Below, in pieces: positions 11,601 to 24,300 of a stretch of 64,000 nucleotides of DNA. The stretch comes from Serilophus lunatus (lineage: Eukaryota > Chordata > Aves > Passeriformes > Eurylaimidae), in NCBI GenBank assembly GCA_013399895.1, contig VXBA01005469.1, positions 604,247 to 668,246 on the forward strand, written 5' to 3'. How positions within the stretch are numbered: the stretch's first letter is position 1; each line of letters begins with the position of its first letter. The notes beneath the pieces were generated by a model. The model was not told the origin of the DNA, ran no database searches, and saw only the letters and a program-made list of their open reading frames with translations. A program made the position numbers and the translations under genes.

Positions 11601-14600
11601 TGGGGGATGCTGACAGGAGGAGAGCTCCACTGTCCCACTGGAAAGAGGCAGAGGCAGCCTGGGCTGCGCAGACATTTCGTTTCCCTGGTAGTGAGGGGGA
11701 CACGCCGTGGCAGTGCAACCAGGGGGGGAGAGGCTGCGAGATGGTAATTCCTGCTCCTGCTGCCACTGCTGCTTTGATCTGAAGCCCATTTTAAATTGCA
11801 AACGGATGCAAGTCAGATATCATCCAGCCGGTGGCTCACAGGCTTAATGGAGTGGGACGGACGCTCCTGCCTGGTGATGGTGAGAGGCGAGTAATGCAGA
11901 GAGGAATTGCTGAAGGTCTGAAGGCACAGGGAGGGAGGGGGATGTCGTGGGCTTACTCACAGCACTGCCAGGGCGGCACAGTGGCCCCTGCTTTCTGTCC
12001 TGCAGGCAGGTGCCCAGCCCCTGTTGGTGGGGGACACGCTGTCCTGCTCTTGCCATGGCCCTGTTTAAAGGCACACTTCCCATACAGGCAGTGCGAGGTC
12101 ATCCCACCCTGTGCCAAAGGTATGGCAGGCTGGGTAGCTCGTCTTGTGCCCTTTACTTGGACAGCACTAACAGTAAATGTTTGCTCATTTACTCGAACTC
12201 GAGCAAGACAACTTGACAAAGCTGTTCTGGGACAGGCCCAGAGACCCCTGGGGATGGAGCCATTGATCTCATTCATCTGGGAGCCTGGTAGGTCATACTG
12301 GACAACTGCATCTTAATGAGACTCTTTTGGTCAAAGATCTGGCCTGTCTTGAAGAACGATGTCTAAAGGGACATTTACTGTGCTCTTCATTAGCACAAGT
12401 CTTTTGGACCCTCAGATGAGTCAGGAGTTTGTTGTGTATCTTGTGTGGATATTGCCTTGAAAGTCTCTGCAAGCTGCTGTGCTCAATCAGCCAGACACGA
12501 GGCTGAAGGACCTTCAGGCACGTGGAGGGTTTTACCTCTGCCCCAAGCAATGGTCTGGCTACTGAAAAGGCAAGTGTGACTCACAAATCTCTGAGGTTCT
12601 TTGAGGGAGTCAGCATGTGCATGAGAAACTCATGGATGCAGTCAAAAGAGATTCCACAATGTCCATCATTATTACAGAAACAAAGTAGTGCTAGAATAAA
12701 ACTGGCAGGTCCTTGCACAAATTGGCTGTTTGTTAAAAATACCAGGAAGAAAAGGAAGTAGATGGTTCTGACAGAAAAGAGAGGTCAACAGCAATGAGAC
12801 ATATGCTGCTCAATGAACAGAGAAATGGTCTGGAAAAGAGAACAACTGCTAAACAAAGAAAGGTGGTATTAAGTTAGTCAAGGTGTTAGCAACCAGAGCT
12901 GGCTCTGATGAAGTGCACAGGGATTATGAGGCTAAGTAACAAACCAGCAGATGACATCTGTGTAGGTGACTGTGGAGAGAGGCATGGTGGCAAGAAAAAA
13001 TTAAATCTCAGCTTCACATGTAGAATGGTGGGCTCTGAGCTGGCTGTGGCCATTCAGAAGCAAGGTCCTCGTGTGAGAACAGCCAGGTGTATGTGACACC
13101 TGCACGATGTTTGGAGCAGCCAAGATAGCAAGAAAGAAGTGAGTTATTGGGAAATAAAGACCGAGACAGGGGCCATCATTTTGCTGCTGTGTAACCTGGG
13201 GTGCACAGACCCCCTCTGTGCAGGGCCACTGCCCCTCCCCCAGAGAGGATGGTGATCTGGCCAGGGCACAGGGAGGACTGCCAGTGATGGATGAAAGCCA
13301 TGATGCAGCTTTCAGGTGTGGAAGCACTGAACTGGGTGGGCCTGTCAGTTTGGGAATGGTGACCCTAGGCTGTGAGAGGCCTCAAATGGCAAGCAAAGGA
13401 TTGTTAATGGCTAGGCTTTCTTTCTCCCCCTGCATAAGAGCAGTGGGGTGCTAACAAAGATAGCTGGCAGCAGCCTCAAAACGAAAGGAAGGAGAAGGAA
13501 CAGGGTTTTCACACCACATGAGTTGGAAAGCTCCTTGTTATGAGATGCTGTGCTGTAATTTTGTGTTTTCCCAGAGGAAAAAAGTCAGTGAAGGAACCTA
13601 CTGAGCATGAAGGAGGCATTCTGGTAAGTCCTTGCAAGCAGTGCTTTGGCAGAGGATTGGAGAAGTATCACATATGTTTGCTCTGCTTTTGTTTTCTGCT
13701 TGTGCTTTTGACTATTGCTCAGACAAGGTGAGGAGGTAGTCTGATCATGGAGACTTTTTTTATGTTCTTATTCCATGCTTACTTTGATGATACAAAAAAA
13801 AAGGCTCCTACCCACTCAAATGTTGGCATTTCCTCTTCCATTTACACCCCCTAACAGAGCTTGCTTTATTTTTTTCTTCCCCCCCCCACCCCCAAGAATG
13901 TGTCTAGAGGCATTGGAATCTCCTTTCAGTGCAGTCAATCATGTTAATCTGTAGGCCACAAGGCAAGATGAAGCTTTGAGATTATCTTTTTTCTACAGTA
14001 TCTTCCATTCAAGGACTTCACACTACCACAATAGCATAGTTGGGAATTTTCTCTCCTTAACAAATGGGGGAACTTAGACATAGCAGTTTGCTGTGAAACA
14101 GGCAAAGAAATTGGAAATCTGCTTTTTTAGAGCATCTCTAGAGAAAGAGACAGGAGGAAAGACTGACTCTAAAAACGAGAATCAAAGGGAAAAATCTCTC
14201 TGCTGGATCCCAAATGAGTTTCCATAGAAACAGATTTTTCTGAGAATGAATAACTGCAGTATGAAATTAAGATTGTGGATCTAATTCTGCAAAATATTTA
14301 AGCATGTTCTTTGCTTATCCCTATTCAGCTCAGGATGCAAGCATGTGATTTCCATGGAGGCTTATGTGCTTTATTTGATGGAGGTAGAAATAGGGATAAA
14401 CTATGCTGAGGTGGGATCTGGGCTGCCTTGGGCTTCCTTGTCACTGACAAACTTGCAACTTTTTTTATGACAGTATGTGTTGCTTTGCTGCTAAAAGCCT
14501 CAATCTGAGAGTTCAGTACAAAGTTCCATCAGGCTCTTGCCACTGCTGGGGAGTGGAGTCAGCAGAGCATTCACATTGCTGGGTACTTTATTGTTAATTA

Positions 14601-14745
14601 ACTTTTTTCCTATTTACATGCAGATTTAATTTTAAATGGGATATTTATTCTGTAAATTAATGCCATGGTGATTATCAGATAATTAACTTGAGAATTGATG
14701 GCATAAGAAGCTGAGATTTACTCATAATCTGTCTTTTGTGCATCT

Positions 14746-14766
14746 CTACTTGTGGCCACTAGATGT
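14746..14766 (+). promoter_or_regulatory. Weak CTCF-like motif
   Basis: The segment TGGCCACTAGATG matches the core of the vertebrate CTCF consensus (CCACTAGATGGC type) but loses the final GGC. Motif-level evidence only. Confidence 0.2.
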
Positions 14767-17674
14767 TTTAAAGACAGGATAGATTCTTAATATTTTGAAT
14801 GCTAATTGCTGTGTGCTAGTAAATGATTGGGTTTAGTTTAAGCCATTTAAGACTGTTTTGTATATCTTTTTTTTACCCTCTCTGTTGTGGCTCTGTGCTC
14901 AGATGATTTAATAGGACAAATAAAGTTTGACTCAGAATTTTATTTCCATTTACTACACTTGGAATAGATGAAGCTCTTGTGCAGCCAAGCTGTGGCTACT
15001 CTTCTTCACACAAACTTTCCATGTTCTTATTCCCTCTTTATTTGACATTGTCTTCCAGCTTTTTGTTTGGGGAGCTGTGTATTTGTAGATGCCTCCCAAG
15101 TATTTCTTAGCAGTGCTACAGAGCCCAGAAAATGAACTTGAGCCTGGTGATAATATTGCTTGGGGACTCTCTGGAGATGATGAAGAACAAATAATCCTCA
15201 TGGAAATAGTATCTAATTTTCTTGTTCCCTCCTCTGAGCCCTTGTGCTTGTCCCAGCCAAAATAAACTCTCAAGGCATGTAAACAATCCATCTCAACATA
15301 ACGTTCAAACTCAGAAGTTAGTGACTTGCTTGAGTCCAGCTGAACAGTCTCCCTCTGCTTGTGTCCCACCAGGCCACCAGTGCTGTGGCTGCAGGGTGTC
15401 CTTGCATGGACTGGGGTGGTGGTGGTCACTGATGGTGAAGCAGGTGCTGGAGCCCAAGTCTTTGGTAGGGGCAGCAGCAGCTGGAACTGTCTCTCTTAGC
15501 ACTGCTGGGCTTTGGTTTTACCCTTACACGTGGAAAATGTTTTTTCTCAAAATTCTGCTGAGATTCTCTTGTTTCTCAGTGATTGTTAAGAGCCACACTC
15601 ACTTTGCAGGCACCCTCCTCCCCTCCTCCTTGCTCTGGGGCAGATTTTTTGTTTTGTCAGTGCCATGCTGTTACCATCAAAAGTGATGGCAGAAGTGATG
15701 TCTCTCCTTTGGTGGTGGTTTTCAGCTCCCAGCTCTTCGAGGTGTAAGGAAAGGATGTTTCCAAAGGAAATTATATTCCTTCAGCAAAACCAGTGAGTGG
15801 AGCCTAATGGACAGCCTTTCTCCTCGGATGATTTCAAATCCCTAAGGAGGCAGTGACCTCTGTCAGAGTACCAAGTGTTGAACAGATTTACAGGGAAAAA
15901 GCAACTTCTGTCCCCCTCTTGCTGCCTTCTGAGACCTCTGATCCCACGTGCTCAGCAGGGGTGGCCAGTCACTGCAGAAGGTAACCCTGCCCACTCCCCA
16001 GCCAGCCTTGCATCTGTGCCCCTGGGAGGCATCCCAGGCCCATGGAACAAGCTCTGGTGCTGTGCACAACTTCCTCCATGCTTCAGACTTGAGCCACATG
16101 GGTCAGCCCCACTCAAACCAGCTCTGCTGGCCCTCAAGCCAGGTACATTTCCCCTCTGAGGTTGCAAAGTCTGCTGTTTGCACGTCCAGTTGAAGTCATG
16201 AGAATGGATACAAACAATCTGTTTTTAATCCAGTGTGAGATCTTTTACTCTGAGCTATATTTTCCTTAATTGGTTCTGTTTTCTGCTAATGAACTGAAAT
16301 TTAGCATCTATTTCTGCCTCAGATATTTTGATAACTGGTGTTATGGAATATTAAGACTGTTGATAGCCCTGTAGGCTGCAGGACATATGGATTCTGCAGC
16401 CCTATTAGTGATAGACAGAATGCTGTTTGGAGGCAGTGGGACAGATTGTCTGGGATTCCTGGCTTAGGAGCAATGAAAGGCTGATGAGGTAAGTAGTACT
16501 GGGAAAATCCTGTTAGGGAAGGAAAAGAGCAGACTGGAACTGAGTGATCACTGGATGCACAGTATTGAATACTCAGTTTCTCTACAAAATTGAATTAACT
16601 TTAGCACAAAAGTGAGATTTGTATTTCTCTCCCTTCTGCCCTTGCTTTATTAGCAGGTTTGTAAGGCCCTCTGAACTTTCCAGAGTTTAGTGGTGGATTA
16701 GCAGCAAAAACTCATTCTGAACCTTTGAGGCAGTTGGTTTGGGTTTGGATCAGGTATCTTCACCTTCATTCCATTTGTAGATGCCACAGCATGGGATGAA
16801 GGATCCAGAACAATACCCCCAGATCTGGTCCCTGTTGATAGGACAGAGGTCAGAGGCTCCAGTGCAGAAGTTTTTTGCTGACCTGGAGGGGAGCTATTTC
16901 CAAATTCAGGCAGGGCACTAGGGTAATAAAAATGTGTACACACACACATGGGGAAACCTTTGGGGAACTACCAACACCATCACTCCTACAGTGGAAGGGG
17001 TTCTGTAGCTGGAGTCTGTGTTTCCATGATGGGCATGTTTTGCAGCACTCTTTCTAGAGCATTTCCCTGGCTCTGTTTGGTCAATGGGTGATTGGTGCCT
17101 GTTCCTGCATAGTAAGTAGATTAGCTGTGATTTATTTGGGGCAGGGTTGGGACTGGTGATTTGTGTGCTGCTGTGGGTTTAGGAGTTGTGTGATCTCATG
17201 GTGAAGGGTGATTGCTGTGAAGTGCAAAGGGACAGATTATAATGAATGACACAGAGGAGTCTGTATCCAAGAGCTGAATAGGTATGTGGGTGGGATATCC
17301 AAAATCCTTCAGGTACATTCTTAAATAGATCCTCTTCGGCTCTGTGCACCCTTCTGATTAAAAACAACAAAGTAACAGGGTTGTCTCCTTTTTTATCATC
17401 TGTTTTTTCAGGAGGTGATGGGAGGAGAAGCAAGGGAACAAATCTTTCTGCAATAAAAAATAAGCAGTAAGGGCTCTGCAAGCAGAGACAATGCTTCCCC
17501 TGCCAAGAGCATGTCATGGCACAGTCATGATCCCTCCTGGGAAGAGGCAGGGGAGGGGATCCTGGGAGAGATGGCTGCAGACAGTGTCCCTGGGTAGCAG
17601 AGGAAATGCCTGGGAGGGGGGCTGCACAGGGGCCAGGAGGGAGGAGGACCTGGAGGGAGGCTGTGGTCTGGAGG

Positions 17675-18345
17675 TGGGGTATAGAACAGCCCAGGTTGTA
17701 AGAGACTTTGAAAGATTATGCGGTTCAACCTTGTATGAGAAAGAGAGAGTAGATGGCATTATCTGGCACACAACTCGAAAACCTCCAGTGATGAGGCCTC
17801 TACCACATCCCTGGAGAGGTTGTTCCATGATTGATTGTTCTTAATGTAAAAAATACATTTGTTATATCAAGATGAAATCTCTCCTTGTGCATATGGTATC
17901 ATTGCCCCTTGTCCTCTCCATGTGGCTCCTTGTGAGTAGAGAATCTCTGTCTAATTTGTAACCACCCTTTAGGTACTGGAAAACTGTGATGAGGTCCCCT
18001 CCTTAAGCCTTATCTGGGGAAAAAAGATCTACTTCAGATTTTTCTCATATGGCATGAACCTACAGGGCTTTGATCATCTTTGTGGCCTTCTTTTAGCCCC
18101 TTTCCACTTTGTCCATGTCTTTTTTTGCATTGTGGGGACCAGAAGTGGACACAGTATGCTAGATGTGACCTGAAAAGCACTGAGTAAAGTGGGAACTTTA
18201 TTTCTGCTAGTAGCAGCCTTATGGATGTAGCTCCTGATCTGATTAGCTTTTTTTACAGTGGCGTACTGCAAACTCTTGTTCAGCCTGTCCATCAGGACTC
18301 CTTGGTCCTTGAGTCCCTCCAAAGTGCAGCCAGAGTCAGGAGAGC
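17675..18345 (-). mobile_element. CR1 LINE, 5'-truncated, about 0.65 kb
   Basis: A clear CR1 copy in antisense orientation, with its 3' end near 17.68 kb. In order one can read the 'aaaacctccagtgatgag' block, 'accacatccctggagaggtt', 'tgattgttcttaatgtaaaa', 'ttgccccttgtcctctcc', 'accctttaggtactggaaaa', 'gctttgatcatctttgtgg', 'tgtggggaccagaagtgga', and 'atctgattagcttttttta'. The segment covers the end of the reverse-transcriptase ORF and the 3' UTR. It carries indels and stops, so it is inactive. The short minus-strand frame at 18074-18322 is a relic of the element, not a gene. Confidence 0.9.
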
Positions 18346-21300
18346 CCCAGGGAGCAGATGGTTTGCCTGCAGGGTTTGTGTTACTGCAGGGACACTACTC
18401 AGCTTGGCTGCCTGCCGTGCTGCAGGGCTTTGACGTCCCCCCACAGCGAGGGGAGCTGGCCACCAGCCATGGGTGGCAGGGGCTGTTTGCATGCTGAGGG
18501 TGGGCAAAGCAATGGCAGCGTTGGGGAAGGGTTGGGGAAGTCTTTGCTGCAAACAGGAACCCCAACATGTCACCTCCCACCCCTGCAGAAAAGCAGCTTC
18601 TCCTTTCTGGTGGGGAGTGCTGAGGGCTGGGAGAGACCAGCAACACACGTGCTGTGGTTTCTGCTGTGCAGATCTGCTGACACTGCAGGCCCTGTGCATA
18701 CACATCTTCCAGCCATGGTTCTGTCCAGCTGCCAGTTGGGAAGCATTTTCCTAATAAAACGCCATTTTTCTTTGCAAAATCCCTGTCTTCCACAACTCCG
18801 AGGTGCAGAGCTGACCATTGGCGTCCTGAGTCTCCATATGGAAACATCCCTTTCCTGCCTGGCTGGCCATTTCTTGGCTTTCCATGCATCACGGGAGGGA
18901 GCTGAACAAGAGCCTTCTTGTTTCCCGTGCTGCAACTCAGCACCCTGTCAGCCACGGCAAGCTTGCAAGTGTCCTGTCAACTTCTGCTACTCTCCATAAA
19001 ACCTCTGAAACCCTGTGAAAATCCAGCAGCTGCATGCTCAGCAAGGTGAGCAACATCTGGCAATAGATACATTTGGCTGGGAAGGGAGCCTGGAAAATGA
19101 GATGGGCCATACAGTGCTGTGGGAACACAGGCAGATCCCACAGCATATGGCAGGTTGTGGTTGAATGGGAAGCTAGCCTTCTCCTCTTCTGCAGACAGAG
19201 GGGAAGCAGAGCCCTTTGGACACCTATCACATGATGGAAGCAGCCAGACTTTGGGGATTGCAACCTGTCCCATCTTCCCTACAAAAAGGTAGGATAGTGG
19301 GCAGGGAGGAGTGATAGACTTCCACCTGAAGCCAGTATCTGTTATCAGCTCAATTGGCTCTTGAATCCCATCTTCTCCTTTGAAATTAAAGAGAATGAGC
19401 ATCTGTTTTTGAGTCATGTTCAGTAGGAGTTGAAGGGTGGCTTGGAGATCTGCAACAGTGGCCCCAAAGCCATGACCCACAGAGCAGTAAGGAGTGTTCC
19501 AAGGAAGTGAGGGCCCTTGTGGGGCTTCTGGTTAAGAAACAGAAAAGAAGGTTGCAGGTAGATCTAGAAGAAAGTCAAATTAAAACCACAGTTTGTTGCT
19601 TCAAAGTGCTGAGAATCACCAAATCATGGCAAATCTGAGAAAAACCTCACCATCTGGAGGAATCAATGGGCTTTTACCAGCAGGATCCTGACAGGTCCTT
19701 GTAGTCTGAAGGGGTTCATGCCTGAAAAGCAGCATTACCACCAGCCTCATTAGGAACTGTTAGGGAGAGAAGTAGTTTGCTGGCCTTGTGAAGGGGTTTT
19801 TTTCCTGGGCCCAGAAGAGCACCTGTTTAGAGATGGAGAGACTGCAGTCCTCTGCTTGGAGTGAACTACGGTGCATAATTGCCTTACCAGAGGCATTGCT
19901 AAGAGCACATGGCTTCTTGATAGGTCTGGTCTGAATCTAACTTTCAGTCACTGAATCTACTTTTACTTTTTCCCACTGAATTCTTAAGGAAAGTAGTTGC
20001 TCAAAGCATGTCACAACTGTTTTTGGACAACCCAGACTAAGCTCTTGGTGCCCTTCACTGGACAACATTTTTGCCAGTCTTAGATCAAAATGGGTTTAAG
20101 CACACAGAAGCCTAGAAGTGTAAAAGCACTGATTTCAGAAGTAGCTCACACTGGGAGGTCTGCTTAAATATTTGAGGATTGAGTCACCTGTACTTAAAAG
20201 AGAGCAATTAAGGAAACTAAATATGTTCTTGAAGGGCTGAATAATTCCTTCACATCTGTTTCCACTATAAAGACGGCCCTGGAGGTGCTCATGCAGATCT
20301 TGCCCTTTTCTGGACCAAGAGAAAATAGCATCAGAGACTGAAAGAACAGGAGCTGGAACGACCAAACTGTGTGTAAGTCTCATTAAGCTTCCAGGTCATG
20401 ATGGTTTACAGACAAGAGGTCTTGGGGAACTTGGAGATGAAAGGGCCATATCTCAAAAAGAAATATTTCTCTCATTGAAGAAAAAAAGAGCCACATACCT
20501 CTCCAAAGCTTAAAAAAAAAAGGAAAAAGCAGTGTTTAGTAAGGATGGAGAATGTTGTACTCACATTTTTAACAGCTCTTGGGGTGATCTGCAGAATTAC
20601 AGGCCTTTTCAAGGTGCATGCAAATGAATGCAATGCCTAGCAAATTAGGAGAATTGGCCATGAAGCTTACATAGGTAAGACTGCTTGGAGGTGCAACCTG
20701 CAGAGGTTCTGCAAGAGGAGCCCACGCTTCCAGAATTCTTGCAAGTGCTTGAACAAACCAGTGAATTAGCTGAAAAAGGAGAACTGTCTGACATAATTTA
20801 TGAGCCTTTTTCAGCAGTTTTTTGCAAGTGCACATTCAAGATATCACTGCAGACATCTGGCCAGCAGTGGGGGAAGTGAAGCAGCTGATTGCTGCGGCTC
20901 TGACACGGGTAGGATGTGGGCAAGCTGGTGGCCAGTGTTGACGTGGGATGAGGTGCCAGTGACGGGCCTTGGTCTGCCATGGTAACCTCTGGGGACAGAG
21001 AGAAATGTGCTGAAGCTGCAGTGAAGCTCATGAAGGTCACTCAAGAAGGAGGAGAGGAAGGTGGAAGACCTGAGGAAGGTGGAGGAAGCAGTGGATTCGC
21101 TTGGAAGGCAGAATGAAAGGAGGTTTACTGGAAGGGGTACCAGTGCTAAGAACGGTGCCATGAAGAGGTACTGAGGTGGAAAGTTGTCTCTTCAGAATAG
21201 CATGTTCATGTCCCTGATACCGAAGATCTGGGTGTGTGGGACATCAGCAGGGACAAAGCTGCTGTGCTGGGCAGTTTCGGGGGTCTGTGTTACACCAGTC

Positions 21301-24300
21301 CCAGATGAAACGCTGAAAGAAATCCAGAATAGGAGATGATCCAAAAAAGCAGTATGTAGGGAGAAGAGAGTACCCTCTTCTCTGTAACATCTGAGCTGAT
21401 ATCCTGCAGGCATAGAGGACGGAGCTCTTGCTGAGCCACCAAAGCACATCTGATCAATAACTCAAAGTCTCGACTTGCACATTAGCAGAGTCAATTATCA
21501 GCTCTGCCCTCTGCTTCCTTGATTATTATTTCAGCATGTAGCAGCTGCTTCACAAGCGTTATGGCCCATCACGCTCTGAAGGGACTGAGTTAAATGCAGA
21601 TTATTGACCGATGAGGCCATAAGAATGTAGTGCAAAATATACAGCCATGTTCACCCATAAATCCCCAGCGAGTGCTTTTCAAAGCAATTCCTCTTGTGGT
21701 AGGACTCTGGGTCACTGTCAAGGCCATGAAAAATGTCTTTTCCACCTTACTCCTGCTATCTCTTCTGTAGTGGTGTTGCCTCTCCTGGCACTGCATCTGC
21801 ACATGAACATGTGGTTCTGTCTCCCTCAAGCTGCTCACTGGGATCCCCAGTCTGGATCCCCTGGGGTATGGGTTATTCTGCACATGGGCAAGGTGAACTG
21901 CAATTAATGTTTCTGCTCTGGCTGCAGGTTTTCTGCTGCTCCCAAGTTTCTTCAAGTTCCTCAATTCTGTCTGAGATGTGGGCTTACAGTTTGCAGCCAT
22001 CTGGATTCTGGAGGGCACAAGCAGAGTAAATGATGAGTTGTTTGAACATCAGGTAATGACAGCTTTCACTCCTCTGCCAGTCTGATATACTGCTGGCTGT
22101 GCTTGTGCTTCGTGTTTTCCATGCAGGCAGGCAGAAGTGCCCAGAATGTTTTGGTTTGCAAATCTCCTTGGCTTTGGGATTCCTTTTTTGGCAAAAGGAT
22201 GCATGTCTCTGTGGTTATGAATGGAGAATGAGGAGCATCTATGCAGAAAGCCTCTCTCCACTGAAGATGCTGATAGCTGGGCCAGCAGTGATGAGGTGCT
22301 CATCAGCTCAGTGAAACCTTAGAGGGGCCTGGGCTCATCTTGGACATGTTGATGGTCATTGCAAGCATAGCACACTGACAGCTCACATCCCTCTTCTGAT
22401 CTAGCAGCTAGGCACAGGAGAAGATCACTCATTTTGACCACTGCCCCCAGGCTGAGACCTGCTGTTTTACCCCAGGCAGTAGAGTTTCGTGCCCTTGAAG
22501 CTAGATCCCCGCTGCTGGAGGCCTGCTGAGCCTTCCTTCGTGCTTCTAAGGATTTCTTGATCTGCTTCTCCCTGGGGTGCTCCCCTTCCAAGGACAGGAG
22601 AGGATTTCACATGCTTTGAGTGGGAGAGATGGCTTATTTAGAGCTTGACATGTTACAAAAGTTGGGGAATTTTTAATATAGTTTTGATATGATTTCAGGT
22701 TGGGTTTTTTCTTAAGCTTTCTCAAGGGCAGCATCCTGACCACAGTTCTGATTGCGAGTGTTTTTGAAACGTTTCACTGTTGGAGTCACTGAGATCCTTG
22801 GGGTCAGGCACCTTTGAGTTCTCAGGGAGGTCTGAATCCACCAGACTGGTGACAGCACATGTAGGGGAGTCTCACTGGTCACAATTCCTGGGACCTGATG
22901 CTGAGTCCCAGCTATTGCAGCCTCTTCATGTCACACAGATAAAAGCACAAACAGGTATTCCCCGTTATGGCAGGGACAGCACAGAAACTCTGCAGACATT
23001 TCTTTGGGGTGAAAAATAAACTGCCTGTTGTTTTTCTCCCCTGGTATTTACTGCTGTAGAGCTACCTGACCTTCAGAAAGGACTGTGATTGCTCATCAGA
23101 TGTGTGCTGGGAAGCAGAGCTGGTCAGAGGAGTAACCAGAGTTTCTTCATGCCGTGGGGGATGGAAGAGAAAGGGACAGGCTGGCCTGTGAGTAACAGTG
23201 TTATGGGAGTCTGGAAAGGATGGCCAGGGACCAGGAAAGTGGGATCCCAGTTCCCAGCCTTGCTCCCCATATTGAGGAGGATGTTCTGCCCTCAGCTCTG
23301 CCTATGTCCAGACCTGTTCTTTAAACTTTCACAAGGGCAGGAGGTGGATGTCACGAGGGCAGCTGACAAGGTTGACAGAGTCGTGCTGTGTGTTGGTGTA
23401 TCACCCCAGCTACCTCTAAAGAAGTTAACACAGTTGTGCAGCTTGGCCCATGTCCTGTCCCTTGTGCCACCCACACTCTGCAGCATGTTTCCAGCCTCTG
23501 TAAACTGCCCCAGGGAGGGCCAGGCACAGCAGCCCATGGCATGGTCGCAGATGTGCAGCTGGTGGAGCAGTTGCAATAGGGTCACACCATGTTTTTGAGA
23601 GCTGTGAACTCCCTGGTGTTTATATTCTTTAGCTCCCTTTTCATCTCATTTTGTGTTCCTGGGGCTGTTTGTCTGTTAACACACATACTTGCCTTCAGCT
23701 CTGTCATGCACATTTGCTTTCACTGCCAGAATAAATTTCTCATACTATCTCTGCACAAACTCCTCTTCTTTGCACCCATGCCCAGCATACGCTTGAAACA
23801 CCTTTGTTTAAATATCAGCCTGGAAAAAGAGGTTGCCTAGTGGTAGATTTGTCTCTTTATCGAGGACATCATTGCAGCATCCTGAACTCCTCAAGGAAGA
23901 ACAAAAACTTTTGAAGACTGTCCAGGAAATGATCATTGTGAAGTGACCTCTGTCCCTTCAAAGGCCTGAGGTATGGGAAAAAACCTACTGATTTTTTTTT
24001 CTTGCCTTTTACTGTTGTAGAAGTCTAGCCAGCTTGCCCTCATGTAACTCATCTGGAGGTCCAAACAATATCTTCAGCATGTTATATATGGACTGATGTT
24101 CGCTGCTGTCATTCTCTAGAAATGTCAGGCTGCACACAATGGGAGTCCTGTGGTGTGATATGAAGCCCCTACACAAACTGCAAGCAACTGAAACCACACT
24201 ATGCCAGCAGAAGTTGTTCATGCAACACTTGCAGACCTGCAGCAATGTTCAGAATGGCTTTCTCTCACTTCTCTTAAAGCATTCTGTGTTCCCACAGTCA

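Larger units (their letters stand above)
6291..17674. other. Intergenic sequence, no recognised gene
   Basis: About 11 kb in which no open frame shows a known domain or a convincing exon series. AT-rich, low-CpG blocks near 14.58-14.95 kb and 16.2-16.45 kb contain homeodomain-type TAATTA words and read like candidate conserved non-coding elements, but conservation cannot be seen from one sequence. A T/C-rich run with nine Cs lies near 13.87-13.90 kb. A weak CR1-like stretch near 8.2 kb is listed separately. Confidence 0.5.

Noticed and set aside
18395..18955. Minus-strand frame of 186 codons next to the CR1 copy
   Set aside because: Several overlapping frames on both strands, no retrotransposon or host protein signature and outside the recognisable CR1 segment.
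20850..21170. A possible coiled-coil protein or CR1 ORF1 relic in the GAAGGTGGA-rich stretch
   Set aside because: The resemblance comes from purine-rich composition; no continuous frame or specific motif supports it.
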